From Campylobacterales bacterium (GTDB taxonomy: Bacteria > Campylobacterota > Campylobacteria > Campylobacterales > QNZT01), in assembly GCA_024278835.1 (NCBI GenBank), contig JAJRSK010000050.1:1-46663 (forward strand): a stretch of DNA of 46,663 nucleotides, given 5' to 3'. Below are positions 29,412 to 37,355 of the stretch, piece by piece. Every line of letters begins with the position of its first letter. Position 1 is the first letter of the stretch. A model generated the notes under the pieces. That model was not told the origin of the DNA. It did not search any database and worked only from the letters and a program-made list of their open reading frames with translations. Both the position numbers and the translations under genes were made by a program.

Positions 29412-31553
29412 ATGGTTGATTTGTATCTAAAAAAGGTTTTTTTTGCTTTATTGATTTTACCAGTTTTTTTGTCGGCTACGCCTCTTGCGCCATCACACTT
29501 GACTCTTTCTGCTGATTCTAGTAGTAGTGTCTCTCTTTCTTGGCAAGATAATTCAGACAATGAACTTGGATTTAAAATTTTTCGTAACGATGTTTTGATC
29601 GATACGCTTAGTGCAGGTCAAACCACCTATCATGATACTGGATTATCAGCGCATACAACTTATACATATATGATAAAAGCAACGGACGATACTATCGCTG
29701 AGCCAGTGTTGCCAAACGTACATATAAATGAAGTGTTAGCTTCTAATGTTGATATCCAAGTGGATCCTGATTTTTATGAATTTTCTGATTATATAGAACT
29801 TAAAAACTTTGAAAATCATACTATAGATATAGGTGGGTATGTTATAAGTGATGATAAAAAGAGTTGGACAATTCCTTCTGGTACGACGATAGCCGCGCAT
29901 GGGTTTCTTCTCATTTGGGCAGATGAAAAAGATTTTGTTGGCAATGGACTACATACGAATTTTAAGCTCTCCAAGAAGAAAGAGAAAGTGACGCTAAAGG
30001 ATAGTGCCGGTGCTACGATAGATTTTATAAGTTATAAAAAACTTTCATCAAATACTTCCGTAAAAGTGATTGGTGGTGAGGTAGTTTATATGATACCATC
30101 ACCCGAAGCTGAAAATGGTACAGTATACACAAAGTTAACGCTTGCGCAAGAGCCAGTATTTTCTGAAGATAGTGGTTTTTATACGGGTGCACAAACAGTC
30201 TCTATATCCTCTGAAAATGCGACTGAGATTTACTATACAGTAGATGGTTCGGTGCCTACTAAAAATTCTTTGAGATATACTGCTACTTTGACAGTAAGTT
30301 CAACAACTGTTATCAAGGCAATCGCTTATGCAAGTGGTACGGTTGCTAGTAAAGTAGTGACAAAAAGCTATATTATTGGTTTGGATACTGACATGGCAGT
30401 TTTATCTTTATCTTTGGATGACAAGTATCTATTTGATAACTATATAGGTATATATGTTGAAGGATTAAATGGCAAACAAAGTGCAGGGTGTTACTTTCAT
30501 CTAGATGATGACCCTATGAACTTTAACCAAGATTGGGAGAGACCTGTAAGTGTAGAGTACTTTGATCCTAACAATCAAAGTGTTTTTAATGTAACAGGGG
30601 AATTATCTATCGGTGGACAATGTTCAAGGTACAATAGATATGGAAAGCGTTCTTTTGCAGTAGAGTTAGATGATACACTAGAATATCAACTCTATAATGA
30701 TAAGCAAGATGTACTCGAACATGATGACTTTAAGATAAGAGGGGGCGGTAATGGATACAAGATCAATGATATATTATTAGCAAAAGTAACTATGCGTAAT
30801 AATCTAAATGTAGACTCTCAAGCAGATAGACCAGTACAAATGTTTATGAATGGTGAATACTGGGGGATATACAATATACGAGAGAAAAAAGGTAAGGATT
30901 ACATAAAAGCTAATTATCCAGATGTTGATAAAAAGAAGTTAGATATCATCGCACATGTCTCTGGTGAAGATAGGGCTAAAGTTGGAAATACTGATGCATT
31001 TACTATTCTATATGACTTTGTATATGACCATGATTTATCAAATAGTAGTAACTATCAGCAACTTCTTGATGTGATAGATATAGATAACTATATAGACTAT
31101 ATGTCGGTAATGCTATATAGTGGAAATGGAGATTGGATTTATAATAATACTAGATGGTGGAGAGAGCGTAAAGAGGGAGCCAAGTGGAGATGGATGCTAG
31201 ATGATGTTGATGATGCATTTAGTCATGTTCATTTTGATTCATTTAATCATGCCAAAAAAACAAGTACTTTTATGAGTAAACTTTTTAATAAGCTACTGTC
31301 AAATAGTACATTTAAGTCACGTTTTAAGTCACGTTTCAATGACTTACTTGATACAACCTTTTCAAATGCAAATATTTCCCCATTGATTGATGAAGTAAGT
31401 GCTTCTCATTCTTATTTTGATTTAGAGAGAGACAAGTGGACGCATGATGGTGACCATATAAGTCAAAGTAAGTTTAATAGCTCCATCAATACTGCAAGAG
31501 ATTTTGCAAGAGATAGAGTAAGTTATGTGAGAGATAAACTTAATGCCCTTTAG
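29412..31553 (+). CDS. Secreted CotH-kinase protein with FN3, lamin-tail and chitobiase-like domains
   Basis: A 713-residue exported protein. Order: signal peptide (1-22), FN3 domain (about 25-95), lamin-tail domain (about 98-215, INEVLASN... and YIELKN), a chitobiase/beta-hexosaminidase C-terminal-like repeat (about 245-315, IYYTVDGSVPT), then a CotH domain (about 320-690). CotH signatures are FKIRGGGNGYK, VQMFMNGEYWGIYNIREKKG, and the probable catalytic WMLDDVDDAF. Characterised CotH proteins are protein kinases of spore coats; in non-sporeformers the domain is found in surface or matrix proteins. Its substrate is unknown. The 90 bases upstream are extremely AT-rich with no gene. Confidence 0.85.
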   Translation: MVDLYLKKVFFALLILPVFLSATPLAPSHLTLSADSSSSVSLSWQDNSDNELGFKIFRNDVLIDTLSAGQTTYHDTGLSAHTTYTYMIKATDDTIAEPVLPNVHINEVLASNVDIQVDPDFYEFSDYIELKNFENHTIDIGGYVISDDKKSWTIPSGTTIAAHGFLLIWADEKDFVGNGLHTNFKLSKKKEKVTLKDSAGATIDFISYKKLSSNTSVKVIGGEVVYMIPSPEAENGTVYTKLTLAQEPVFSEDSGFYTGAQTVSISSENATEIYYTVDGSVPTKNSLRYTATLTVSSTTVIKAIAYASGTVASKVVTKSYIIGLDTDMAVLSLSLDDKYLFDNYIGIYVEGLNGKQSAGCYFHLDDDPMNFNQDWERPVSVEYFDPNNQSVFNVTGELSIGGQCSRYNRYGKRSFAVELDDTLEYQLYNDKQDVLEHDDFKIRGGGNGYKINDILLAKVTMRNNLNVDSQADRPVQMFMNGEYWGIYNIREKKGKDYIKANYPDVDKKKLDIIAHVSGEDRAKVGNTDAFTILYDFVYDHDLSNSSNYQQLLDVIDIDNYIDYMSVMLYSGNGDWIYNNTRWWRERKEGAKWRWMLDDVDDAFSHVHFDSFNHAKKTSTFMSKLFNKLLSNSTFKSRFKSRFNDLLDTTFSNANISPLIDEVSASHSYFDLERDKWTHDGDHISQSKFNSSINTARDFARDRVSYVRDKLNAL

Positions 31554-31603
31554 AGGTGTCCTCTAATAAAAAGTAGAGTATGCTTCCTACTACAGGAACT
31601 ATC

Positions 31604-32203
31604 ATGATAAAAACTTTTACTTGGCTAGCGATATATTTGGCTGTACTCATCTGGTCTGCTATTCACCCCAAAGATATGTTTACATGGTTTTTGGAGGTGG
31701 TGCCTGCACTCATCGGTTTGGTAGTGCTTGCACTAACTTATAAAAAATTCCCACTTACTCCACTTGTCTACACCTTGATTCTTATTCACTCTATCATCTT
31801 AATGGTTGGTGGACACTACACTTACGCTGAGGTACCACTGTTTGATAGTTTTAAGGAGTGGTTTGGTTTTGCACGCAATAATTATGACAAAGTAGGGCAC
31901 TTTACCCAAGGCTTTGTGCCTGTCATGATAGCGCGTGAAATCGTCATACGAAAAGAGGTTTTTAAAAGTAGAGGCTGGATGAACTTTTTTATCGTTTCAT
32001 TTGTGCTAGCGTTTTCTGCCTTTTATGAGCTGATAGAGTGGGCAGTAGCAGAGATGAGTGGTGAGGGTGCAGAGGCATTTTTGGGTACACAAGGCTATGT
32101 CTGGGATACACAGTCAGATATGGCATGGGCATTGTTTGGGGCTATCGTGGCGTTGGTGTTGTTGGGTCGGTATCATGATAGGGAGCTAGCTGCTAAAGTA
32201 TAA
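31604..32203 (+). CDS. DUF2238/YjdF-like inner-membrane protein
   Basis: About 199 residues with six hydrophobic helices. FGFARNNYDKVGHFTQGFVPVMIARE near the middle (the NNYDKVGHFTQGF block) and FYELIEWAVAEMSGEGAEAFLGTQGYVWDTQSDM (the YELIEW and QGYVWDTQSDM blocks) are the DUF2238 signatures, with several conserved acids and His in the membrane. Function unknown. I chose the ATG at 31604 because AGGA lies six bases before it; an upstream ATG at 31580 has no ribosome site. The chosen start codon is inside a TATCATGATA palindrome (31600-31609). Confidence 0.85.
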   Translation: MIKTFTWLAIYLAVLIWSAIHPKDMFTWFLEVVPALIGLVVLALTYKKFPLTPLVYTLILIHSIILMVGGHYTYAEVPLFDSFKEWFGFARNNYDKVGHFTQGFVPVMIAREIVIRKEVFKSRGWMNFFIVSFVLAFSAFYELIEWAVAEMSGEGAEAFLGTQGYVWDTQSDMAWALFGAIVALVLLGRYHDRELAAKV

Positions 32204-32310
32204 AGATAAATTGTGCATCCACATCTCAACTTATAGAGTATATGCTACAATAACTATAAAGCTATAAAAAGGAGCATACTATCAATTTTAATTCTAGTAA
32301 CCACATAGAT

Positions 32311-34311
32311 ATGATATATGACTCTATTGTTGAAAGTTTCAATAGATTAGATGAAGTTGCGCAAAGTTGCGATAAGCTAAAAGAGGCAAAAAAGACCTAC
32401 TATCAGGCACTCAATGAAGAGCATTTAGGTATTGACCATGTTAAAAATAATCAAGAGCAATATCAAGAAAAGACAAAAGAGAAAAAATCAGAAGTAGCAT
32501 CAATCCAAAAAGAGATAGGCGAATACTTTTGTAATGGCTACAAAACATTAGAGCCACTAACTGTTGGGCTTTTTAGTGAGTGGGGTAGTGGTAAAACACA
32601 CCTTTTGCAAGGTGTAAAATATAAGATAAAAGAGCAACAAAATATTAAGCTTTGGGAAAATACTCCTAAAGAGTCTGAAACTATAAATAAGTTAATTATC
32701 CCTATATTTTTCAATGCTTGGCGATTTGAAAAAGAGGAGCATATAATTATCCCTCTTTTTCAAACAATGTTAAGTGAGCTTGAGGGGTATGACCATATAC
32801 CAAAATTAAAACTATTAAAGCAAAAACTTACCATCTTGAGTGTGGCTTTAGTAAGTAATTTGCAACTACCAAAAGGGTTTGATGTTGCAAAAGTTTTAAG
32901 TGGTGATTTTTCTGCACTTAAAAATATGGCATCTTTTTTTAACTTTAGTGGTGCAACAAAAACCTATAAAGAAAAAAGTGATGAAAACAACCCACAAAAG
33001 CAACTCGAAGCACTTTTGCAAAGTGGCGACTTAAACTCTATATACCTTAAAATACCAGAGTGGATAGAGAAAATTACTATTTATGATGATGTTAGGTTTG
33101 TTTTTTTAATAGACGATTTAGATAGATGTTTGCCAGAAAACACTCTTAAAATGTTAGAGTCTATTAAACTATTTTTAGATGTAGCAGGGTGTAGCTTTGT
33201 TTTAGCAGTAGATGATGATGTGGTAGAAAGAGGGGTAGAGCACCACTACCGAGACTATATACAAAGAAACAATAACCACACCTACATAAATTGCAACGAA
33301 CCAAAAGAGCATAAGAGCCAAGAAAAAGAGCAAGAAAAAACAGAGACTAAAAACTACCAAAACTACGAAGAGAAAAAAGCAATACTCCCAATAACAGGCA
33401 ATGAGTATTTAGAAAAGATGGTGCAACTACCATTTAGAATACCACCTATAGATGATACGGATATAAAAGAGTTTTTGCAAAATCGATATGATAGATTTAA
33501 AGAGCAAGAGCAAGAGAAAAAAGAAAATATCCATGAGTAAAAGTCACACACCCAAAAAGATTTCAACCAAGAATTGTTAGACTTTTTTGTAAAAAATATT
33601 CCAAAAAAACCAAGAAAGATTATACGAACCATTGCACTTTATGAGAGTAAAAATAGGCTAATAAGGGGCTTAAATATAGATTATATACTACTTGCCAAGC
33701 TTACACTTTTAGAGCTTTTTGCCCCAAAACTCTTTAGGTTTTTGCAAAGCAAAGGTTTTGTAAGGCTTTTTAAAAGGTTGGTGCAGTGGAGAGAAGAACA
33801 CAATAGTTTAAGTCAATTTAACACCATAAAAGATGATATTTTAAAATCAAACTTACCAGATATAGATAGATTTCTATTTTTGGAGCTTCAAAAGATTATA
33901 GAGCATATCTATAAAGGCAGAGTAGAGTTTGAATTAGATGTTATTTTTGATAAAGCTTATGATGATAAGCTTTTAAAAGAGCATCTATACTTTAAAAGCT
34001 TTACTGTAAATGTAAAAGAGAGTGAAATTAAAAAAGAGGTAGCACCAGTAGATATAGAGCTGTTTATAAATAGGCTATTAAGCGAAGATGAGCTTTTATG
34101 GCAAGATGCCTTTAAAGAAGATGCCAACCTAAAAGAGCCAAATACTATTTTAGACAATACGACATTTAACAAACTTTTAGAGAAGTTAAAAGAGAAAACA
34201 GAGTTTATAGAACACCCAACTTGGCTTGAAAATATATCAAACCACATAAACAACAGACAGCTTTTAGAGCTTTTTAAAGAGGTTCATAACCCTTTTAAGG
34301 ATGGCAAATGA
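32311..34311 (+). pseudogene. KAP-family P-loop NTPase interrupted by one in-frame stop
   Basis: Reads as one 667-codon frame with a single TAA at 33538-33540. The first part (32311-33540, 409 residues) has Walker A GLFSEWGSGKTHLL (K95), a long insert, and Walker B FVFLIDDLDRCLP (about 265-277). The second part, which resumes in the same frame directly after the stop, carries NIPKKPRKIIRTIALYE, the conserved PRKIxR helix that belongs to the same KAP domain. So the stop lies inside the domain. The start is also odd: GGAG at 32271-32274 points to position 32281, which is ATC, while the first ATG (32311) has no ribosome site. KAP NTPases occur in phage-defence and membrane-associated systems. 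AT-rich, no palindrome copies, looks acquired. Confidence 0.75.
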
Positions 34312-34877
34312 GCAACAAATTAAAACTACTCGAAATCGTAACCAATAAAATAAACCCACCCTATAAAAAAGAGATAACTCCTATTCAAAAAGATATTATT
34401 CCACCTGAGATTATAGATAAGTTAAACCCAAAAAGAGCAAATTTAAGAGGAGTAGCCACAAAGCCCATAAAGAGTTGCAACACAGGGCTTGAAGAGATAA
34501 AAGATGAAGCTCTATTAAAAATCCTACCAAAAGAGCATTTAGGCACAGTTAGAAGCATCATAAAAATAGATGAAAAAACCATTGCTTGTGGAGGAAGTGA
34601 CGAAAAAGTCACCCTTATAGATATAAGCGACAAACAAAAACCACGATTTAAAAGCTACTACACCTCTTTAGAAGATGGTGTTTGTGAAGTGTTAAATAGT
34701 GAGTATATCTATTATGTCGCAACAGACAAAGATGGCTGGCATTTTGGTAATGATAGAGTGCTATATAGATATGCAAGGCTTTATAATCCAAAAGCAGATA
34801 AATTGATCCCGTATTTTGAGCTTGAGAGTAGAGTAGAGCTTTTGGAAGGTGGTAAAATTTTAAGAATAAAACGATAG
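34308..34877 (+). CDS. WD/beta-propeller-like protein following the KAP NTPase
   Basis: A 189-residue protein starting in a four-base overlap (ATGA) with the KAP gene, so originally co-translated. The first 75 residues are polar and linker-like (KINPPYKKEITPIQKDI). The rest has two WD-like blades: HLGTVRSIIKIDEKTIACGGSD followed by EKVTLIDIS, then a second unit ending LYNPKADKLI. Two blades cannot close a propeller, so it is either truncated or assembles with itself. Its stop codon coincides with the first base of a 67-bp repeat of the FAD oxidoreductase gene end, which supports truncation at a recombination junction. Confidence 0.6.
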   Translation: MSNKLKLLEIVTNKINPPYKKEITPIQKDIIPPEIIDKLNPKRANLRGVATKPIKSCNTGLEEIKDEALLKILPKEHLGTVRSIIKIDEKTIACGGSDEKVTLIDISDKQKPRFKSYYTSLEDGVCEVLNSEYIYYVATDKDGWHFGNDRVLYRYARLYNPKADKLIPYFELESRVELLEGGKILRIKR

Positions 34878-34943
34878 AAAAGCCCACTTCCTAAACAACC
34901 TCACAGGAGATAACCTCTCGACTATCTCCTTTCCCTCAAGTAT
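34877..34943 (-). repeat. 67-bp duplicated 3' end of the FAD oxidoreductase gene, copy 1
   Basis: Matches 35600-35666 in 63 of 67 positions, in the same orientation. Read on the minus strand it still encodes ILEGKEIVERLSPVRLFRK and then diverges, against LILEGKEIDERLSPVRLFRK in the intact gene. It has no start or upstream part, so it is a gene-end fragment left by a duplication or an integration at the 3' end of that gene. Confidence 0.9.
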
Positions 34944-34969
34944 TATAAATGTTAAGAGTTAAATTTTGG

Positions 34970-35010
34970 CTCTATGCGTGAAAAAATTATGATATAATAT
35001 TTTCATAGAG
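34970..35010 (+). promoter_or_regulatory. Promoter and possible operator of the DUF4160/DUF2442 pair
   Basis: A TATAAT box at 34993-34998 lies between the inverted repeats CTCTATG (34970-34976) and CATAGAG (35004-35010), 15 bases before the DUF4160 start. Such an arrangement fits autoregulation by one of the two proteins. GGAGAG (35013-35018) provides the ribosome site. Confidence 0.5.
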
Positions 35011-35025
35011 TTAGGAGAGAGTGAG

Positions 35026-35331
35026 ATGCCTAAAATTTTTGAATACCTTGGTATTATTATCATGTTTTATAGCAATGAACATGAACCGATTCATGTTCAC
35101 GGTAAATATCAAGGTTTTGAGAGCAAAGCTGAATTTATTATTGAAGATGGGAAAATCGTTGATATTAAATTTAAAGATGTGAAAGGCAAAAGGTCTTTAC
35201 CTCATGGTCAACTTAAAGAGTTTAAAAATTTTGTAGGAAAATTTAAAGAAGATATTGTGCAAAAATGGATAGATTATTTTATCTTGCATAAGTCTGTACC
35301 TTGTATAAAAATTGAGGGAAGGGTAAAATAG
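35026..35331 (+). CDS. DUF4160 protein (candidate toxin-antitoxin component)
   Basis: A 101-residue protein with the DUF4160 pattern: MPKIFEYLGIIIMFYSNEHEPIHVHGKY-type N-terminus (the NEHEPIHVHGKY core, residues about 17-28) and later a KFKEDIVQKWIDYF helix. The histidines of EHxPxHxH are the family hallmark. The stop is directly followed by the ATG of a DUF2442 gene, a pairing found widely and suspected to be a toxin-antitoxin or related module; no activity is established. It lies between the two copies of the 67-bp repeat. Confidence 0.75.
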   Translation: MPKIFEYLGIIIMFYSNEHEPIHVHGKYQGFESKAEFIIEDGKIVDIKFKDVKGKRSLPHGQLKEFKNFVGKFKEDIVQKWIDYFILHKSVPCIKIEGRVK

Positions 35332-35583
35332 ATGACAAATTATTTAGAAATTGAATCAGCAGAATATATCGATGGTTATAAAATAGAACTAAAATTTAAT
35401 GATGAAAAAATAAATATTGTAGATTTTGAAAACTTCATAATGAACTCAGGACATCCAGATATTAAAAAATACCAAGATATAGACCTTTTCAAAAACTTCA
35501 ATTTAACCTATGGTGAACTTGAATGGCAAGATTATGATTTGGTATTTCCGATAGCTGATTTATATGAAAAGCAAGAGATATAA
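35332..35583 (+). CDS. DUF2442 protein (partner of DUF4160)
   Basis: An 83-residue protein: IESAEYIDGYKIELKFNDEK, then FKNFNLTYGELEWQDYDLVFPIADLY. The YxDGYKIxLxF...L.W...D..F....LY pattern is DUF2442. Translation starts directly at the end of the DUF4160 gene, so the two are expressed together. Members are often antitoxin-like. Ends three bases before the FAD oxidoreductase stop on the other strand. Confidence 0.75.
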   Translation: MTNYLEIESAEYIDGYKIELKFNDEKINIVDFENFIMNSGHPDIKKYQDIDLFKNFNLTYGELEWQDYDLVFPIADLYEKQEI

Positions 35584-35585
35584 AC

Positions 35586-36644
35586 TTAATTTTCTAAATG
35601 AAAAGCCCACTTCCTAAACAACCTCACGGGAGACAACCTCTCATCTATCTCCTTTCCCTCAAGTATCAAATCAGCCAAAAGCATAGCATTGTACGGGGCA
35701 AAGACAAAGCCTCGTGAGGCTAGGGCGTTGTGTATGTAGAGATTGGGGAAGTAGTGGTATTTTTGGGGAGGAACTTTTGAGCCTTTTTTGATGTAGGGGT
35801 AGGCTTCTAGTGTCTTATCATGATGGATGACTTTTCCTAGGATGGGGAAGTAGTCTAGGGTGGAGCTGCGGTGTCCGATGTAGCTTTTTAGGATTTGTAA
35901 CTCTTTGAGTGTCTGTATCTCTGCTGCGCGTTTGAGCAATCCTTCGCTATCTTGATAGGCCGCTTCTTCTAGGTCAACATCTCCGCGTATATGTGTCGCC
36001 CCGATGATAATCTTCTCATCATGATAGTGTGAAAATGAGAGTTCTCTATGGATGTTGTGTGTGAGAAGATGGCTATCATGATAGCGTACATCATAGCGAT
36101 AACCCGCTATCTTTTTTCTCTGGATATAGGGCAAATCAAAAGGAAGTGCATCACTACCTGTTGCGATGATGAGGTGTTTTGCCCTAAAGTTATCTATCTG
36201 CCAGCTATCATGATAGGTGATATCTTTATAGCTATAATTCTCTAGCACTTGGATATCTTTCAACATCGCTGCAATAAGTGCTTGTGGTTCTATCAATCCA
36301 GCTTCTGGGAAAAAGTAATCTTCCCCTCTCTTCTCCCACTTCATATGCATATAGGGTTCATAGGAGGCTAATCTTTTCTTATCTTTTTCATCCAAGGGGA
36401 GTTTTAAGAGTCCGCATTGTGCTAAAAGGTCGGGAAAATGTGCTTTGTAAAAGGTGAGCGAGTAGTTAAACGCGTCGTTGAGGTATGTTTTGTAAGGGCT
36501 AGGTTTGGAAATCTTGGGAGAGAGAAATGCCCCTGCCGCGTTTGAATCGCCAGAGCAGCGTTTCTCCTTTTCAAGGACTAAAACTTTTAACCCTTTTTGT
36601 TTAAGGGCAAAGGCTGTACTTGCTCCTGCGATGCCCGCACCCAA
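35586..36644 (-). CDS. FAD-dependent oxidoreductase (DAO family, MnmC C-domain-like)
   Basis: Flavin amine oxidase-type protein with GAGIAGASTAFALKQKGLKV at the N-terminus, GSDALPFDLP, GYRYDVRYH and the C-terminal ALASRGFVFAPYNAMLLADLI motif. This resembles the FAD domain of the tRNA-modification enzyme MnmC; a methyltransferase domain is absent. The start is uncertain: the only usable start codon is TTG at 36644, which would cut the first beta strand, while the frame remains open upstream as EYDAIV with no ATG, GTG or TTG. That upstream part overlaps the globin gene end by several codons. Two exact and two near palindromes lie in it, mostly encoding YHD. Confidence 0.8.
   Translation of the reverse strand: MGAGIAGASTAFALKQKGLKVLVLEKEKRCSGDSNAAGAFLSPKISKPSPYKTYLNDAFNYSLTFYKAHFPDLLAQCGLLKLPLDEKDKKRLASYEPYMHMKWEKRGEDYFFPEAGLIEPQALIAAMLKDIQVLENYSYKDITYHDSWQIDNFRAKHLIIATGSDALPFDLPYIQRKKIAGYRYDVRYHDSHLLTHNIHRELSFSHYHDEKIIIGATHIRGDVDLEEAAYQDSEGLLKRAAEIQTLKELQILKSYIGHRSSTLDYFPILGKVIHHDKTLEAYPYIKKGSKVPPQKYHYFPNLYIHNALASRGFVFAPYNAMLLADLILEGKEIDERLSPVRLFRKWAFHLEN
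35600..35666 (-). repeat. 67-bp repeat, copy 2 (genuine 3' end of the FAD oxidoreductase)
   Basis: The original of the fragment at 34877-34943. Four mismatches in 67 bases. With copy 1 it brackets the DUF4160/DUF2442 pair. Confidence 0.9.
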
Positions 36645-36661
36645 GACGATGGCATCGTACT

Positions 36662-37135
36662 CTAATGATAAGGATTGAATGCTTGTAAATCTTTAAATTT
36701 ATTGACGGTGAGTTTTGAAAATCTCTCTGCATACTCCCAAAAATCTTGCTTGAGTTCTTCATCCATGTCATAGGCTTCCAAGGCTTGTCTCATACAGCCT
36801 AGCCACTCGATACGCGCTTCATCAGGAATCGTAAAATCATCATGGATACGAATCATAAATTCATCAAGTCCAACACCACCAGCTACCTCTTCATAGACCG
36901 CAGGTCCTCCACATAATTGGATAAAAAATTTGGTGTTTTTTGCTGCTATTTTGTTGAACTCTTCTTTGTCTTGTGGAAAAAAGTTTTGAATGTCACTCTC
37001 ATAGATGATATCATAAAAACTATACATCAATTTTCTCATGCCCTCTTCACCACCAACTGCTTCATAAAATGCAGGACTTGGGTTTTTGTAGGGAACTTTT
37101 TCGTCTTTAACTGTTTTTGTGATTTCGTATGCCAT
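36662..37135 (-). CDS. Truncated haemoglobin, group II/III-like
   Basis: A 157-residue globin with YEAVGGEEGMRKLMYSFYDIIY (helices A-B), LCGGPAVYEE, the proximal His98 in FMIRIHDDFTIP, and Trp111 (G8) in RIEWLGCM. Trp at G8 is typical of groups II and III; Campylobacter Ctb is the best-studied relative and is linked to oxygen and nitric oxide handling. The ATG has GGAAAC upstream on the minus strand. It ends within the upstream-open frame of the FAD oxidoreductase, so the two are probably one transcript. The extended 20-residue N-terminus suggests group II. Confidence 0.88.
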   Translation of the reverse strand: MAYEITKTVKDEKVPYKNPSPAFYEAVGGEEGMRKLMYSFYDIIYESDIQNFFPQDKEEFNKIAAKNTKFFIQLCGGPAVYEEVAGGVGLDEFMIRIHDDFTIPDEARIEWLGCMRQALEAYDMDEELKQDFWEYAERFSKLTVNKFKDLQAFNPYH

Positions 37136-37279
37136 CTGTTTCCTTTTGATAATGTTTTAAAAATTTTATCATAATCGTTGATTATTTTCAAGCCTATTTA
37201 CTCTTGGTACACGTTTAATACACAATTGTAGGTTATACTTCCCATGTTAGACAAAAACAACCTCCTTTAAAATTAAAAT

Positions 37280-37304
37280 ACTCACACGCTTACCCCGTGT
37301 GAGT
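37280..37304 (+). terminator. Intrinsic-type terminator in a divergent intergenic region
   Basis: Arms ACTCACACG (37280-37288) and CGTGTGAGT (37296-37304) with a CTTACCC loop, followed by GTTTCCTCTTTTTTC. It ends a plus-strand transcript that must start inside 37136-37280, because the globin gene runs the other way. A TATACT box (37234-37239) and an eight-codon reading frame (37244-37270) precede it. Either a short RNA or an attenuator for the next gene. Confidence 0.6.
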
Positions 37305-37321
37305 GTTTCCTCTTTTTTCGC

Positions 37322-37327
37322 TATAAT
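37322..37327 (+). promoter_or_regulatory. -10 box for the membrane-fusion-like gene
   Basis: TATAAT, 29 bases before the start codon at 37356 and just after the terminator hairpin. No convincing -35 box is seen, which is usual in this phylum. TGGGGA at 37346-37351 is the ribosome site. Confidence 0.5.
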
Positions 37328-37355
37328 ATTCACATAAACAATATATGGGGATATA

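Noticed and set aside
35077-35098. Inverted repeat GAACATGAA/TTCATGTTC inside the DUF4160 gene
   Set aside because: It lies in the conserved NEHEPIHVH coding segment, so protein constraint explains it; no second copy nearby.
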